Part shown: in pieces, positions 6,483 to 16,002 of the stretch | How the letters are laid out: the number at the start of each line of letters is the position of its first letter | How positions within the stretch are numbered: the stretch's first letter is position 1 | Assembly (NCBI GenBank): GCA_946040795.1 | Contig: CAMGCK010000004.1 | Span: forward strand, 1-51,144 | Source: an uncultured Lachnospiraceae bacterium | GTDB taxonomy: Bacteria > Bacillota > Clostridia > Lachnospirales > Lachnospiraceae | Direction of reading: 5' to 3' | Length of the DNA stretch: 51,144 nucleotides | Made by a program: the position numbers and the translations under genes | Notes under the pieces: model-generated | What the model was told of the DNA's origin: nothing | Seen by the model: only the letters and a program-made list of their open reading frames with translations | The model's database searches: none

Positions 6483-8696
6483 ATGTACGCGGACGTTGTC
6501 ATTGACATTAGTTCAAAAGAGGTGGACCGGCCATTTACTTACAGAATACCGGAAGCACTCCTTGAGCGCGCGGTCATCGGCACCCCGGTACACATTCCTT
6601 TTGGCGCCGGCAATAAACTGAGGCAGGGCTTTATCATCGGCCTCAAGGAGACGGCGGAATATCCGGACGAGCGGATCAAGGACATTGACAGCGTGGACGA
6701 GAAAACGGCGGACCTTGAAACCAGGTTTCTGTCGCTGGCCATCTGGCTTCGCGAACGCTACGGCGGCACGCTGACACAGGCGCTTTCCGTGGTCATGCCG
6801 AACAAGGTGAAGGTCGAGCCCAGAAGAGAACGCTATTATGTGTGGACGGGGACGGACGAGGAACTTGAAAAGAGCCTGTCCGAAGCACAGCGGAAAAAAC
6901 ATTATGCAAGGATCCGCCTGCTGGAAGCGTTTACGGAAAACCGGGTCATGCCGGCATCCATCGCCCGGGACAGACTGAACATTACGTCGATGAACCTGAA
7001 GTATTTTACGGAGCACGGACTGGTGGAGGTTCGGACGAAAGACGGCGATCATCTGGAAAAATCCCTGCTGACAGCCATTGAGCGTCATGCTTCCCGAGGC
7101 ATGGGAATTCAGCTGAACCGCGAACAGGAGCAGGCGGTCCGGGACATTGAGAACGACAGCCGCACCGTGCATCTTCTGTTTGGTGTTACGGGTTCCGGAA
7201 AGACCGAGGTGTATTTAAAGCTTATCGAGGATGCGCTCTGTGACGGAAAGGAAGCCATTGTGCTGATACCGGAGATCGCGCTTACGTATCAGACGGTCAT
7301 GCGGTTCTATGCGCGTTTTGGCGAACTGGTTTCCGTGGTCCATTCCCGTGTATCCAAGGGCGAGCGCTTTGCCCGTTTTGAGGAAGCGAGGAACGGTGAG
7401 ATCAAGGTGATGATCGGTCCCAGAAGCGCGCTGTTCACACCGTTTTCGAACCCGGGCCTCATCATTATCGATGAATTCCACGAAAACTCCTACCTTTCGG
7501 AGCAGGTGCCCAAGTACAGCGCCGTGGAGACCGCGGTGAAGATCGCTTCGGAAAACGGTTCCAAGGTGGTGCTGGGTTCTGCCACACCGCTTGTGGAGTG
7601 CTACGAAAAGGCGCTTTCCGGCGAGTACGGCTTCCACAGACTGCTGCACAGAGCGTCAAGCGGCGCGGAACTGCCGGAGGTTCAGGTAGTGGATCTTCGC
7701 GAGGAGCTTCGGGCCGGCAACCGGTCGATCTTCTCACGCGCCCTTCAGGATAAAATGAAGGAACGTCTGGAACGAAATGAACAGATCATGCTGTTCTTAA
7801 ACCGCCGCGGTTATTCCGGCGCGGTTTCCTGCCGTTCCTGCGGTGAGCCCGTGACCTGTCCGCATTGCTCCGTTGCCATGAATTACCACAAAAACGGCAC
7901 ACTGCAGTGTCATTTCTGCGGATACACCCGTCCGATGGTTAAGATTTGCCCCAAGTGCACATCGCCGCTCATCGGCGCGTTTGGCATCGGCACGGAAAAG
8001 GTGGAGGAAATGGTGAAAACGCTGCTTCCGGAGATCCGGACGCTGCGCATGGACGCGGATACCACGGCCGGCAAGGACGGCCATCAGGAGATTCTGGAAA
8101 AGTTCATGAACCACGAGGCCGATGTTCTCATCGGCACCCAGATGATCGTGAAGGGCCACGACTTCAAGGATGTGACGTTAGTCGGCATCCTGGCCGCCGA
8201 TCTTTCACTGAACGTACCGGATTACCGCAGCGCGGAGCGGACATTTGAACTTCTGACGCAGGCGGAAGGACGTGCGGGAAGAGCCGGGAAGAAGGGCGAA
8301 TGCATCGTCCAGACCTACAACCCGGAGCACTACGCCATCAGCGCGGCAGCGGCACAGGACTATGAAGCGTTTTATCAGAGTGAGATGATCTTCCGCAGAC
8401 AGATGAAATATCCGCCGGCGGGGCATTTCATGGGCATGACGATTTCAGGCGCGTGGGAAAAGGAACTGGCGGAGACCGCGGAGAGACTGACGGAAGCCGC
8501 AAGGAAGGCCTTTCCGGGCGTCCTGTTTTTGGGACCTGCGGAAGCGGGGATATACAAAGTAAAAGACATGTACCGTCAGGTGGTCTGGTTTAAGACCCCG
8601 GAACTTTCCAAACTGCTGGATATCAAGCGGTTTCTGGAAAAAACGGGTCGGGAGATCATCGGGAACAGAAAAATATTCATGACGTTTGAATCATGA
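6483..8696 (+). CDS. priA: Primosomal protein N', replication restart helicase
   Basis: This 737-residue superfamily 2 helicase reloads the replisome at stalled forks. Residues 1-100 form the 3'-DNA-binding domain. Walker A GVTGSGKT is at 234-241, motif II reads DEFH at 330-333 (PriA normally DEEH), and motif III is GSATP near 365-369. Eight zinc-binding cysteines lie at 450, 453, 459, 462, 476, 479, 489 and 492. The helicase C-terminal lobe includes QAEGRAGRAG near 593-602. Length matches the family (about 730-800). The start at ATG 6483 is preceded by GGAAGGGAGAAG. It is the first gene of the long operon, 16 nt before def. The DEEH to DEFH change keeps the Asp-Glu pair and His, so activity is likely retained. 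Confidence 0.96.
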   Translation: MYADVVIDISSKEVDRPFTYRIPEALLERAVIGTPVHIPFGAGNKLRQGFIIGLKETAEYPDERIKDIDSVDEKTADLETRFLSLAIWLRERYGGTLTQALSVVMPNKVKVEPRRERYYVWTGTDEELEKSLSEAQRKKHYARIRLLEAFTENRVMPASIARDRLNITSMNLKYFTEHGLVEVRTKDGDHLEKSLLTAIERHASRGMGIQLNREQEQAVRDIENDSRTVHLLFGVTGSGKTEVYLKLIEDALCDGKEAIVLIPEIALTYQTVMRFYARFGELVSVVHSRVSKGERFARFEEARNGEIKVMIGPRSALFTPFSNPGLIIIDEFHENSYLSEQVPKYSAVETAVKIASENGSKVVLGSATPLVECYEKALSGEYGFHRLLHRASSGAELPEVQVVDLREELRAGNRSIFSRALQDKMKERLERNEQIMLFLNRRGYSGAVSCRSCGEPVTCPHCSVAMNYHKNGTLQCHFCGYTRPMVKICPKCTSPLIGAFGIGTEKVEEMVKTLLPEIRTLRMDADTTAGKDGHQEILEKFMNHEADVLIGTQMIVKGHDFKDVTLVGILAADLSLNVPDYRSAERTFELLTQAEGRAGRAGKKGECIVQTYNPEHYAISAAAAQDYEAFYQSEMIFRRQMKYPPAGHFMGMTISGAWEKELAETAERLTEAARKAFPGVLFLGPAEAGIYKVKDMYRQVVWFKTPELSKLLDIKRFLEKTGREIIGNRKIFMTFES

Positions 8697-8712
8697 TCAT
8701 AAGGAGCAGAAT

Positions 8713-9246
8713 ATGGCAGTTTTAAATGTAAGACAGTTGGGTGAAGAGTGCCTGACCAAGGTTTGCAAGCCTGTAAAATCCATCACTTTCCGTACGAAGC
8801 AGCTGATCGAAGACATGTGGGAGACCATGTACGAATCCGGCGGCGTGGGCCTGGCCGCTCCGCAGGTGGGAGTTTTAAAGCGTATCGTTGTCATCGACTG
8901 CACCCCGGAGCCGGAAGAAGGAGAGGAACCGAATCCGGAAGACGAGCTTTGCTTTACCATGATCAATCCGGAGATCATTTCCGCAGACGGTGAGCAGACC
9001 GGCTATGAAGGCTGTTTAAGCTATGTCGGCATGAGCGGCATCGTGACCCGTCCGAATCATGTGATCGCCCGCTACACGGATATTGACGGCGAACAGTACG
9101 AGGTTGAGGCGGAAGGTCTGCTGGCCCGTGCCATCTGCCACGAACTGGATCACCTGGACGGCATCATGTATGTGGACAAGGTGGAAGGTAAGGTCATTTC
9201 CAACGAGGAACTCATGAAGCTTCAGGAAGAAGCGGAAGAAGAGTGA
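8713..9246 (+). CDS. def: Peptide deformylase
   Basis: This 177-residue metalloenzyme removes the formyl group from nascent proteins. All three family motifs are present: GVGLAAPQ at residues 44-51, EGCLS at 99-103 (metal ligand Cys101) and HELDH at 143-147 (His143, catalytic Glu144, His147). The start is ATG 8713 with AAGGAG at 8701-8706. An upstream in-frame ATG at 8686 lies within the end of priA and lacks a ribosome site. The gene follows priA by 16 nt and precedes fmt, which performs the opposite reaction; this pairing is standard in Firmicutes. The short acidic C terminus (EEAEEE) is unremarkable. Length and motifs suggest a type 1 enzyme. Confidence 0.96.
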   Translation: MAVLNVRQLGEECLTKVCKPVKSITFRTKQLIEDMWETMYESGGVGLAAPQVGVLKRIVVIDCTPEPEEGEEPNPEDELCFTMINPEIISADGEQTGYEGCLSYVGMSGIVTRPNHVIARYTDIDGEQYEVEAEGLLARAICHELDHLDGIMYVDKVEGKVISNEELMKLQEEAEEE

Positions 9247-9320
9247 CGCGAATACCCGGAAAAGAACGGAAGCGCCTTAAAAAAGCGGGAGCGAACCGGG
9301 ACAGACGGAGGTCTGACAGA

Positions 9321-10253
9321 ATGAGAATTGTTTTTATGGGCACCCCGGATTTTGCGGTGCCGACGCTTGAAGCGCTGATCGAAGCCGGTCACGAGGTCGT
9401 GGCCTGCTATACTCAGCCCGATAAAGAACAGGGACGCGGCAAAAAGATCGTGTTTTCCCCGGTCAAGGAATGTGCGCTGAAGCACGGGATCCCGGTCATG
9501 CAGCCCAAGGGGCTTCGTAAACCGGAACGCGTGGAAGAACTCCGTGCGTTTCAGCCGGATGTCATCGTCGTGGTGGCCTACGGCGTGATCTTAAGAAAGC
9601 CGGTGCTGGAGCTGGCAAAATACGGATGCATCAATGTACATGCATCCCTGCTTCCGATGTACCGCGGCGCTGCACCCATTCAGTGGGCGGTCTTAAACGG
9701 TGACAAGGAGACCGGCGTCACCATTATGCAGATGGATGAAGGGCTTGATACCGGCGATATCCTTGCAGTGGACAAGATCCAGCTTGCAAAGGATGAGACC
9801 GGTGATTCCCTGTTTGAAAAGCTGTCCCGTCTGGGCGGTCCGCTGCTTTTAAAGGTTCTGAAGGACGCGGAAGCAGGAACGCTTCATCCCGTAAAGCAGG
9901 GCGAGACCACCACGGCTTACGCCTCCATGCTGGACAAGAAGATGGGGCTCATCGACTTTACGAAGGACGCAGAGGAGATCGACCGATGGGTTCGCGGCCT
10001 GAATTCCTGGCCGTCTGCGTACCATTACATGAACGGCAAAATGCTGAAGATCTGGAAGGCGGAGCCGGTGGACACCGTTTCCGATGCCAAGCCCGGTACT
10101 GTCATCGAAGTCACCAGGAAGGATTTCACCGTGGCCTGCGGAAAAGGCGCGCTGAAGATCCTTGAGCTGCAGCCTGAAGGCAAAAAACGCATGCCGGCGG
10201 ATGCTTATCTGCGCGGTTATCCGATGAATGCGGGGGACACCTTCGATGTCTGA
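9321..10253 (+). CDS. fmt: Methionyl-tRNA formyltransferase
   Basis: This 310-residue enzyme transfers a formyl group from 10-formyl-tetrahydrofolate to initiator Met-tRNA. The N-terminal Rossmann-like domain starts MRIVFMGTPDFAVP. The active-site region NVHASLLP (about 105-112) and GLDTGD (141-146) carry the conserved Asn, His and Asp. The C-terminal OB-like domain begins around residue 205. The start is ATG 9321, with GGAGG at 9307-9311. The frame is open farther upstream to a GTG at 9243, but that would add an unrelated basic 26-residue leader. It lies 74 nt after def and overlaps rsmB by 8 nt, so it belongs to the same operon. Confidence 0.95.
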   Translation: MRIVFMGTPDFAVPTLEALIEAGHEVVACYTQPDKEQGRGKKIVFSPVKECALKHGIPVMQPKGLRKPERVEELRAFQPDVIVVVAYGVILRKPVLELAKYGCINVHASLLPMYRGAAPIQWAVLNGDKETGVTIMQMDEGLDTGDILAVDKIQLAKDETGDSLFEKLSRLGGPLLLKVLKDAEAGTLHPVKQGETTTAYASMLDKKMGLIDFTKDAEEIDRWVRGLNSWPSAYHYMNGKMLKIWKAEPVDTVSDAKPGTVIEVTRKDFTVACGKGALKILELQPEGKKRMPADAYLRGYPMNAGDTFDV

Positions 10254-11646
10254 TGTGAATACGCGTATTGTCGTGTTGAACATAATTCACCATGTGCTGG
10301 CAGCGGACCGTTTTCTGTCCGACGCGGTGGAAAGCGCGCTGAAGGAGCACCCGGATCTTCAGGAGCGGGATAAGCGTTTTGTCGAGCGGCTGTCCTATCT
10401 TGTGATTGAAAAAAAGACAGCGCTGGACGCGGTCCTGAACAAGGTCTCCACGGTTCCGGTGCGTAAAATGAAGCCCGTGGTGCGGGAGATCCTTTACATC
10501 GGCGCGTGCCAGATCCTGTTTATGGAGACCGGCGATCACGCAGCGGTGAACGAAGCGGTGAAAATGGCTGTAAAACGCGGATTTTCCGGCCTGAAAGGCT
10601 TTGTGAACGGAATTCTGAGGCAGATATCCCGTGAGAAGGAAAGCCTCCTTTCCGGCCTTTCTCTTAGCGAGAAGTCCGGTATTCCGGAAAACCTTTATGA
10701 CATGCTGGTGTCCTGGTATGATGAAGAGACCGCAGACCGTATCTGCCGCGCCTGCACCGATGCGGACGGCGGAAAACTGACGGTGCGCCGCAACACAAGC
10801 CGCTGTACAGAGGAAGCGTTTCTTGCGAGCCTCAGAGCAGACGGCGCGGACGCTGTTCCCACGAAGCTTGTGAAGGACACATATTACCTGAAGCTTAAGC
10901 GGGATCCGGAAACGGAAAACCGGACGGAGAAAACTGAAAACGGAAATAACATCGGTCTGACGCAACTTGAAGCCTTTAAATCCGGTCTGTTTTATGTGCA
11001 GGACTTAAGTTCCGCCGTCTCCGGCGATATCGTCGCGGACCTCCTGGCAAAGGCCGGCCCGGATTTCAAGGTCCTGGATACCTGCGCAGCGCCCGGTGGA
11101 AAGACTGTTCATATCGCGGATCTCCTGGCGGGAAAGGGTTCGGTCACAGCCTGCGATGTCAGTGAAAAGAAGACGGCGCTCATCCGCGGGAACGCGGCGC
11201 GCGCGCAGTTTGACAACATCCGTACGGAAGTACAGGACGCGCGTGTTTACCGGGAAGATTTTGAGGAGGCCTTTGACCTTGTCATCTGCGATGTTCCCTG
11301 TTCCGGTCTGGGCGTGCTCATTAAAAAGCCGGATATCCGTTATCACGTAACGGAGGAATCCATGGCGGAGCTTGTTAAGATCCAGCGGAGCATTCTTAAA
11401 AACGTTCAGCGTTATGTAAAGCCGGGCGGTACGCTCGTGTTTTCCACATGCACGGTGAATCCCGCGGAAAACGAGGAGAATCTGTTCTGGTTTCTGGAAC
11501 GGTTTGCTGCGTTTGACACGGTCAGCATCAAAAAGAAACTGCCGGAACGACTGCGTACGGAAACGGCTGAAGACGGTTATGTCCAGCTGATCCCGGGCGT
11601 CCATCCCTGTGATGGGTTCTTTATGGCAAGACTGGAGAAAATGTAA
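10246..11646 (+). CDS. rsmB: 16S rRNA (cytosine-967-C5)-methyltransferase
   Basis: The 466-residue protein has an N-terminal NusB-like RNA-binding domain (about 1-140) and a C-terminal SAM methyltransferase domain. SAM motif I is DTCAAPGGKT at 278-287. The two cysteines of m5C-RNA methyltransferases are Cys352 in PCSGLG and Cys402 in STCT. This two-domain layout identifies RsmB (Sun) rather than other NOL1-type enzymes. The start is ATG 10246, overlapping the fmt stop by 8 nt with GGGGGA nearby; an ATG at 10228 is also in frame but has no ribosome site. The stop is 3 nt before rlmN, so translation is probably coupled. The linker at about 220-237 is rich in Glu, Thr and Asn and is variable in the family. 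Confidence 0.94.
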   Translation: MSDVNTRIVVLNIIHHVLAADRFLSDAVESALKEHPDLQERDKRFVERLSYLVIEKKTALDAVLNKVSTVPVRKMKPVVREILYIGACQILFMETGDHAAVNEAVKMAVKRGFSGLKGFVNGILRQISREKESLLSGLSLSEKSGIPENLYDMLVSWYDEETADRICRACTDADGGKLTVRRNTSRCTEEAFLASLRADGADAVPTKLVKDTYYLKLKRDPETENRTEKTENGNNIGLTQLEAFKSGLFYVQDLSSAVSGDIVADLLAKAGPDFKVLDTCAAPGGKTVHIADLLAGKGSVTACDVSEKKTALIRGNAARAQFDNIRTEVQDARVYREDFEEAFDLVICDVPCSGLGVLIKKPDIRYHVTEESMAELVKIQRSILKNVQRYVKPGGTLVFSTCTVNPAENEENLFWFLERFAAFDTVSIKKKLPERLRTETAEDGYVQLIPGVHPCDGFFMARLEKM

Positions 11647-11649
11647 TTT

Positions 11650-12723
11650 ATGACGGACATCAAATCCCTGTATCCGGAAGAACTGGCGGCCTTCATGGAG
11701 GAGATCGGTGAAAAAAAGTTTCGCGCGGCGCAGGTGTTTTCCTGGCTGCATGAGAAACGTGCCGCGTCCTTTGATGACATGACGAATCTGTCCCTTGCTC
11801 TTCGCGAAAAACTGAAGACGAACTGCGAATTTGTTCATCTCACGGTGGAACGCATGCAGGAAAGTGCCATCGACGGCACACGGAAATATCTGTTTCTTTT
11901 AAACGACGGCAACCTTATCGAGAGCGTGTTCATGCGTTATCATCACGGCAATTCGGTCTGTGTTTCCACACAGGTGGGCTGCCGCATGGGATGCCGGTTC
12001 TGCGCGTCCACCATCGACGGCGTGGTGCGTTCCTTAAAGGCTTCAGAAATTCTGGATCAGATCTATGCCATTGAAAACGACACCGGGGAGCATGTATCCA
12101 ATGTGGTCCTGATGGGCGCCGGTGAGCCAATGGACAACTACGACAATGTGGTCCGTTTCCTCCGTCTGGTAACGAATGAAAAGGGCCAGAACATGTCCGC
12201 GCGGAACATTACAGTCTCTACCTGCGGTCTGCCGGATCGGATCCGCCGCTTTGCGGAGGAAGGACTTCCGGTCACACTGGCGCTTTCACTTCACGCGCCG
12301 GACGATGAAACACGGAAAAAACTGATGCCCATCGCGAACGCTTACGGGCTGAAGGAAGTACTGGCTGCCTGCGATTTTTACTTTGAAAAGACCGGCCGCC
12401 GCATGAGCTACGAATATTCCGTTGTCCGCGGAGTCAATGACAATGCGGAGGAGGCGGAAAAACTGTCGCGTCTTCTGAAGGGAAAAAACGCGCATGTGAA
12501 TCTGATCCCGGTGAATCCGATCGCGGAAAGGAACTTTGAAAAACCGCGGTTCGAGAGCCTGGAGGCCTTCCAAAAAATACTTGTAAAAAACGGAATAAAT
12601 GTTACAATTAGGAGAGAAATGGGAAGCGACATTGACGGTGCCTGCGGGCAGCTGAGACGTCGGGTCCTGAAGCAGCAGGACGGTTCCGGAGAGAGCAGAA
12701 CGGAGGCCGTTCCCGAACAATGA
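11650..12723 (+). CDS. rlmN: 23S rRNA A2503 / tRNA A37 C2-methyltransferase (radical SAM)
   Basis: This 357-residue radical-SAM enzyme methylates C2 of A2503 in 23S rRNA and A37 in some tRNAs. The cluster motif CRMGCRFC provides Cys111, Cys115 and Cys118 for a 4Fe-4S cluster. The two catalytic cysteines of the RlmN mechanism are also present: Cys104 (SVCVST) and Cys332 (DGACGQLRRR). An N-terminal accessory domain (1-90) precedes the partial TIM barrel. Cfr resistance enzymes share these motifs, but the operon position (rsmB, PP2C, PASTA kinase) and the N-terminal domain favour RlmN. The start at ATG 11650 lies 3 nt after rsmB. The frame ends in a polar tail of about 20 residues. Confidence 0.96.
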   Translation: MTDIKSLYPEELAAFMEEIGEKKFRAAQVFSWLHEKRAASFDDMTNLSLALREKLKTNCEFVHLTVERMQESAIDGTRKYLFLLNDGNLIESVFMRYHHGNSVCVSTQVGCRMGCRFCASTIDGVVRSLKASEILDQIYAIENDTGEHVSNVVLMGAGEPMDNYDNVVRFLRLVTNEKGQNMSARNITVSTCGLPDRIRRFAEEGLPVTLALSLHAPDDETRKKLMPIANAYGLKEVLAACDFYFEKTGRRMSYEYSVVRGVNDNAEEAEKLSRLLKGKNAHVNLIPVNPIAERNFEKPRFESLEAFQKILVKNGINVTIRREMGSDIDGACGQLRRRVLKQQDGSGESRTEAVPEQ

Positions 12724-12747
12724 CAGGGAGAAAGGAGAGAAGGATCC

Positions 12748-13491
12748 TTGAAGGTTTACGGAAAAACTGATCCCGGTCGGGTACGTCGGAACAACGAAGA
12801 TTCTTTTTTTGTCTCCGAAGGCCCCGTTGGAATCTTTGATCAGCTCATGGTCGTCGCGGACGGCATGGGCGGACATATGCTGGGTGAAGTGGCATCGCAG
12901 ACTGCGGTGCAGGCGTTTGCGAACTTCGTCAACGAAGCAGAGCCGGACAGCCCGGCTTATATCATGGAAAATGCGTGCTATGCCGCCAATCTCGCGGTTC
13001 GGAAGATTTCCGCAAAGCGGAAGAGTTACGGCATGGGCACGACACTTGTTGCCGCGGGCATTGTGAATGACCGCGTCTATATCGCGAATATCGGCGACAG
13101 CCGCCTGTATTTCCTGGATGGGGACGGTATTACGATGCGTCAGATCACCCGGGATCATTCCTTTGTGGAAGAACAGGTGGATAAGGGCCTGATGGAGCGC
13201 GGCTCGGAGGAATACGAGCAGCAGAAAAACATTATTACGCGTGCTGTGGGCATTTACAGTGAAGTGGAGCCCGATATTTTTGAATTTGTTCTTCACAGAA
13301 ACCGGTATTTATTACTGTGCTCGGACGGTCTGTCCAACATGGTGCCGGAGAGTGAGATGAAGAGCATTGCGCTGGATGAGGACATGGGCCTGAAAAAACG
13401 GGTGGAGTCTCTTGTCAACGCAGCGAACAACTACGGCGGTAAGGACAACATTACAGTGGTGCTTTACTGTTCCGATGAGGTGAAGGAATGA
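12748..13491 (+). CDS. PP2C-type Ser/Thr protein phosphatase, partner of the PASTA kinase
   Basis: This 247-residue cytosolic phosphatase (Stp/PrpC family) should dephosphorylate substrates of the adjacent PASTA kinase and the kinase itself. Metal-binding motifs are present: RNNEDSF (Asp18), VADGMGGH (Asp38), GMGTTLV, IGDSRLY, LCSDGLSNM and GGKDNITVV. Length matches bacterial single-domain PP2C proteins. The start is the rare codon TTG at 12748, chosen because it opens the conserved N terminus MKVYGKTDPGRVRRNNED and follows AAAGGAGA (12731-12738). The stop overlaps the kinase start (ATGA), so the two are translationally coupled. The phosphatase-kinase pair between rlmN and rsgA is conserved in Firmicutes. 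Confidence 0.95.
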   Translation: MKVYGKTDPGRVRRNNEDSFFVSEGPVGIFDQLMVVADGMGGHMLGEVASQTAVQAFANFVNEAEPDSPAYIMENACYAANLAVRKISAKRKSYGMGTTLVAAGIVNDRVYIANIGDSRLYFLDGDGITMRQITRDHSFVEEQVDKGLMERGSEEYEQQKNIITRAVGIYSEVEPDIFEFVLHRNRYLLLCSDGLSNMVPESEMKSIALDEDMGLKKRVESLVNAANNYGGKDNITVVLYCSDEVKE

Positions 13492-15992
13492 TTAAAAACG
13501 GATCGGTACTTGCCGGCCGCTATGAGATCCTGGAAAAGATCGGATCCGGCGGAATGGCAGATGTATATAAAGCCAGTGACAGAAAAATGAAGCGTGAGGT
13601 CGCGGTAAAGGTGCTGAAAACGGCACTGACCGCGGATCGTGAATATGTAAAGCGCTTCCAGAGTGAAGGCCAGGCAGCAGCCAGCCTTTCCAATCCCAAT
13701 ATCATCAGTGTCTACGATGTCGGCAATGAAGGCTCCACGTACTATATCGTCATGGAACTCATCAACGGCATTACCCTGAAGGAATATATCCGCAGGAAGG
13801 GGATGCTGTCGGCTCGTGAGACCATGGCCATTTCCGCACAGGTTGCAGTCGGTCTCCGCTCGGCGCACGCCCGTCATATCGTGCATCGCGACATCAAGCC
13901 GCAGAACATCATCCTGTCAAGAGACGGCAAGGTCAAGGTTACGGATTTCGGTATTGCGCGTACCATTTCCGATGAAACCAAATCTGTCAATAACGCGACG
14001 CTGGGTTCCGTGCATTACATCGCGCCGGAGCAGGCCAAGGGGCAGATCTGCGATGAACGAAGCGACATTTACTCGCTGGGTATCTGCATGTATGAAATGA
14101 TCACCGGCCGGGTCCCCTTTGATAAGGAGACTTCCATCGCCATCGCGTTGGCACACATGAATGAAACGATGGTTCCGCCAAGTGAGCTGAACGCGGAATG
14201 TCCGACGGCACTGGAGCAGATCATTTTCCGCTGCACGCAGAAATCCAGAGAACGTCGTTATCATAACTGCACCGAGCTTCTGCAGGATCTGAAGATCGCG
14301 GTGGCGTCACCGGACTTCGATTTTGAGCGGCAGGAACAGGAAAATCTGATGAAGAGCGATACGCAGGTCTTTACGAAAAAGGCTGCGGATGCTCCCGTTG
14401 TTACGGATCCGGAAGAAACGGAAGAGCCCAGAAAGGCAACTACCATCGTGGACAGCTTCAGCGATGAAGAGGAAGCAGAGGACGATGACCGGGAGACGAC
14501 CTATGTGGGCGCGACCGGTGAGAACAGGCCGATGTACGGCGAGGATGAGGAAGAAGACAGCGAAGCTTCAAATACGGCTGAAAATCTCTTTGCCGAGGAT
14601 CGGAAAGAGGATGACAAGAGCCTGTTTGACCGGATCATCATGATCGTCGGCATTGTGATCGGTGCCATCATCATCTGTCTGATCCTGTATATCGTCATGA
14701 CGTTGTCCGGATGCACGCAGAAATTCGGGAAGAAGCCTACGACAACGGCGGCCCCCACTTCTGTGTCCACGGGAGATGAAACGGATGAAATCATTTCACT
14801 TGAAACGGTTCCTTCAGAAGCCTTTGATCCGAAAACGGATACCATTGTGCCGAATGTTACCGGTATGAGCATTCAGGCGGCCATCGCGCTTCTGCAGGAG
14901 AGCGAACTGATGTACAAGATCTCTTCCAAGGTCGTCTACTCCGATGAATTCAAGATCGGCATGATCGCGGGACAGAGCTACGAGGAAGGCACCATCGTAA
15001 AGAAGGGAAGCACCATCGTCATCACGCTGTCTGCAGGTACGGACAAGTTTGAGATCAAGCCTTCTTACATCGGCGGTCCGCTTGCCGTTTTCAAGAATGA
15101 TATCTCAAACTTTGAAGATGTCATTGATGTCACCTATGAGAAGCAGAACAGTGATAAGGTCAAAGCCAACTATATTATTTCCATCAGCCCGTCCTCCGGT
15201 ATCATTGAGGCCGGTCAGTCCATCCATGTTATCTACAGTGCAGGACCGGAATATGTGGCGTGCCCGAACCTGATCGGCGCAACGTATAATGAAGCTGCAG
15301 GCATCCTGCTTGGCAGCGCGCTGAATATGGGCATGACTTCTTACGCGTACAGTGACAGTATTGAAGCCAACCGGATCATGGATCAGCAGTATGCACCGGG
15401 TACGGTACTGAAGAACGGCACGACTGTCAGCATCACCGTCAGCAAGGGACCGGAAATGGTTGAGGTTCTGAGCGTTGTAGGAAAGAAGCTGGAAGACGCT
15501 AAGAAAACCCTGGAAGAGGCGGGATTTGTCGTGGAAGTGACGGAAGTCTACGATGCGGAGATCGAAGCCGGATGTGTCATCGAGCAGGATCTGGAGGCAG
15601 GTACCACTGTCAAGAAGGGTGAGACCATCGTTCTTACCGTTTCCAAGGGTGGTGAGACCATCCTTCCCGTCCTGAAGGATGCAGGTGCGGAAGAGGCTAC
15701 TGATGTTCTGAAGGGCATGGGATATACGGTCAATGTGATCTTTGAAGATACGGATGACTGCAACTTGAACATGATCGTCAAGTCCATGTCGCCTGATGGC
15801 GGCACGAGCCTTGAACCGGGCAGCGAAGTCACGCTGATTGTCTATCGTTATGTGGCACCGGAAACTGAGCCGTCTTCTTCTGAAACGGCTCCGACAACAC
15901 CAACGGATCCCACGGATCCCACGGATCCCACGGATCCCACGGAACCTACGGATAACACCGCAGAACCGCCTTCCACAAGCGCACAGCCCTGA
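13488..15992 (+). CDS. prkC: PASTA-domain Ser/Thr protein kinase
   Basis: This 834-residue membrane kinase senses cell-wall fragments and regulates wall growth. The kinase domain (about 9-270) has glycine loop IGSGGMA (18-23), Lys41 in VAVK, catalytic HRDIKPQN at 133-140 and DFG at 153-155. An acidic linker, rich in Glu/Asp (300-375), leads to one transmembrane helix at about 382-405. Outside are about five PASTA-like repeats (about 440-805), one degenerate around 520-580. The C terminus is a Thr/Pro/Glu-rich tail with tandem TDP units encoded by 9-bp repeats at 15903-15956. It starts at ATG 13488, overlapping the phosphatase stop. The extracellular repeats suggest muropeptide or lipid II binding as in PrkC/StkP; not testable here. 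Confidence 0.95.
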   Translation: MIKNGSVLAGRYEILEKIGSGGMADVYKASDRKMKREVAVKVLKTALTADREYVKRFQSEGQAAASLSNPNIISVYDVGNEGSTYYIVMELINGITLKEYIRRKGMLSARETMAISAQVAVGLRSAHARHIVHRDIKPQNIILSRDGKVKVTDFGIARTISDETKSVNNATLGSVHYIAPEQAKGQICDERSDIYSLGICMYEMITGRVPFDKETSIAIALAHMNETMVPPSELNAECPTALEQIIFRCTQKSRERRYHNCTELLQDLKIAVASPDFDFERQEQENLMKSDTQVFTKKAADAPVVTDPEETEEPRKATTIVDSFSDEEEAEDDDRETTYVGATGENRPMYGEDEEEDSEASNTAENLFAEDRKEDDKSLFDRIIMIVGIVIGAIIICLILYIVMTLSGCTQKFGKKPTTTAAPTSVSTGDETDEIISLETVPSEAFDPKTDTIVPNVTGMSIQAAIALLQESELMYKISSKVVYSDEFKIGMIAGQSYEEGTIVKKGSTIVITLSAGTDKFEIKPSYIGGPLAVFKNDISNFEDVIDVTYEKQNSDKVKANYIISISPSSGIIEAGQSIHVIYSAGPEYVACPNLIGATYNEAAGILLGSALNMGMTSYAYSDSIEANRIMDQQYAPGTVLKNGTTVSITVSKGPEMVEVLSVVGKKLEDAKKTLEEAGFVVEVTEVYDAEIEAGCVIEQDLEAGTTVKKGETIVLTVSKGGETILPVLKDAGAEEATDVLKGMGYTVNVIFEDTDDCNLNMIVKSMSPDGGTSLEPGSEVTLIVYRYVAPETEPSSSETAPTTPTDPTDPTDPTDPTEPTDNTAEPPSTSAQP
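15903..15956 (+). repeat. 9-bp tandem repeat in the PASTA kinase tail
   Basis: Six consecutive 9-bp units run from 15903 to 15956. Four are identical (ACGGATCCC) and two are diverged (ACGGAACCT, ACGGATAAC). They encode TDP TDP TDP TDP TEP TDN near the extracellular C terminus. Identical codons suggest recent expansion by slippage, so repeat number may vary among strains. Confidence 0.9.
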
Positions 15993-16002
15993 CAGGAGTG
16001 AT

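Noticed and set aside
12286-13296. Minus-strand frame of 336 codons
   Set aside because: It lies opposite rlmN and the PP2C gene, both fully supported, and has no recognisable domain or ribosome site.
15903-15956. Tandem 9-bp array as CRISPR
   Set aside because: Units are contiguous, without spacers, and in frame within a gene.
15838-16002. Upstream extension of rsgA
   Set aside because: It lies within the kinase gene; ATG 16003 has a good ribosome site and gives the usual N terminus.
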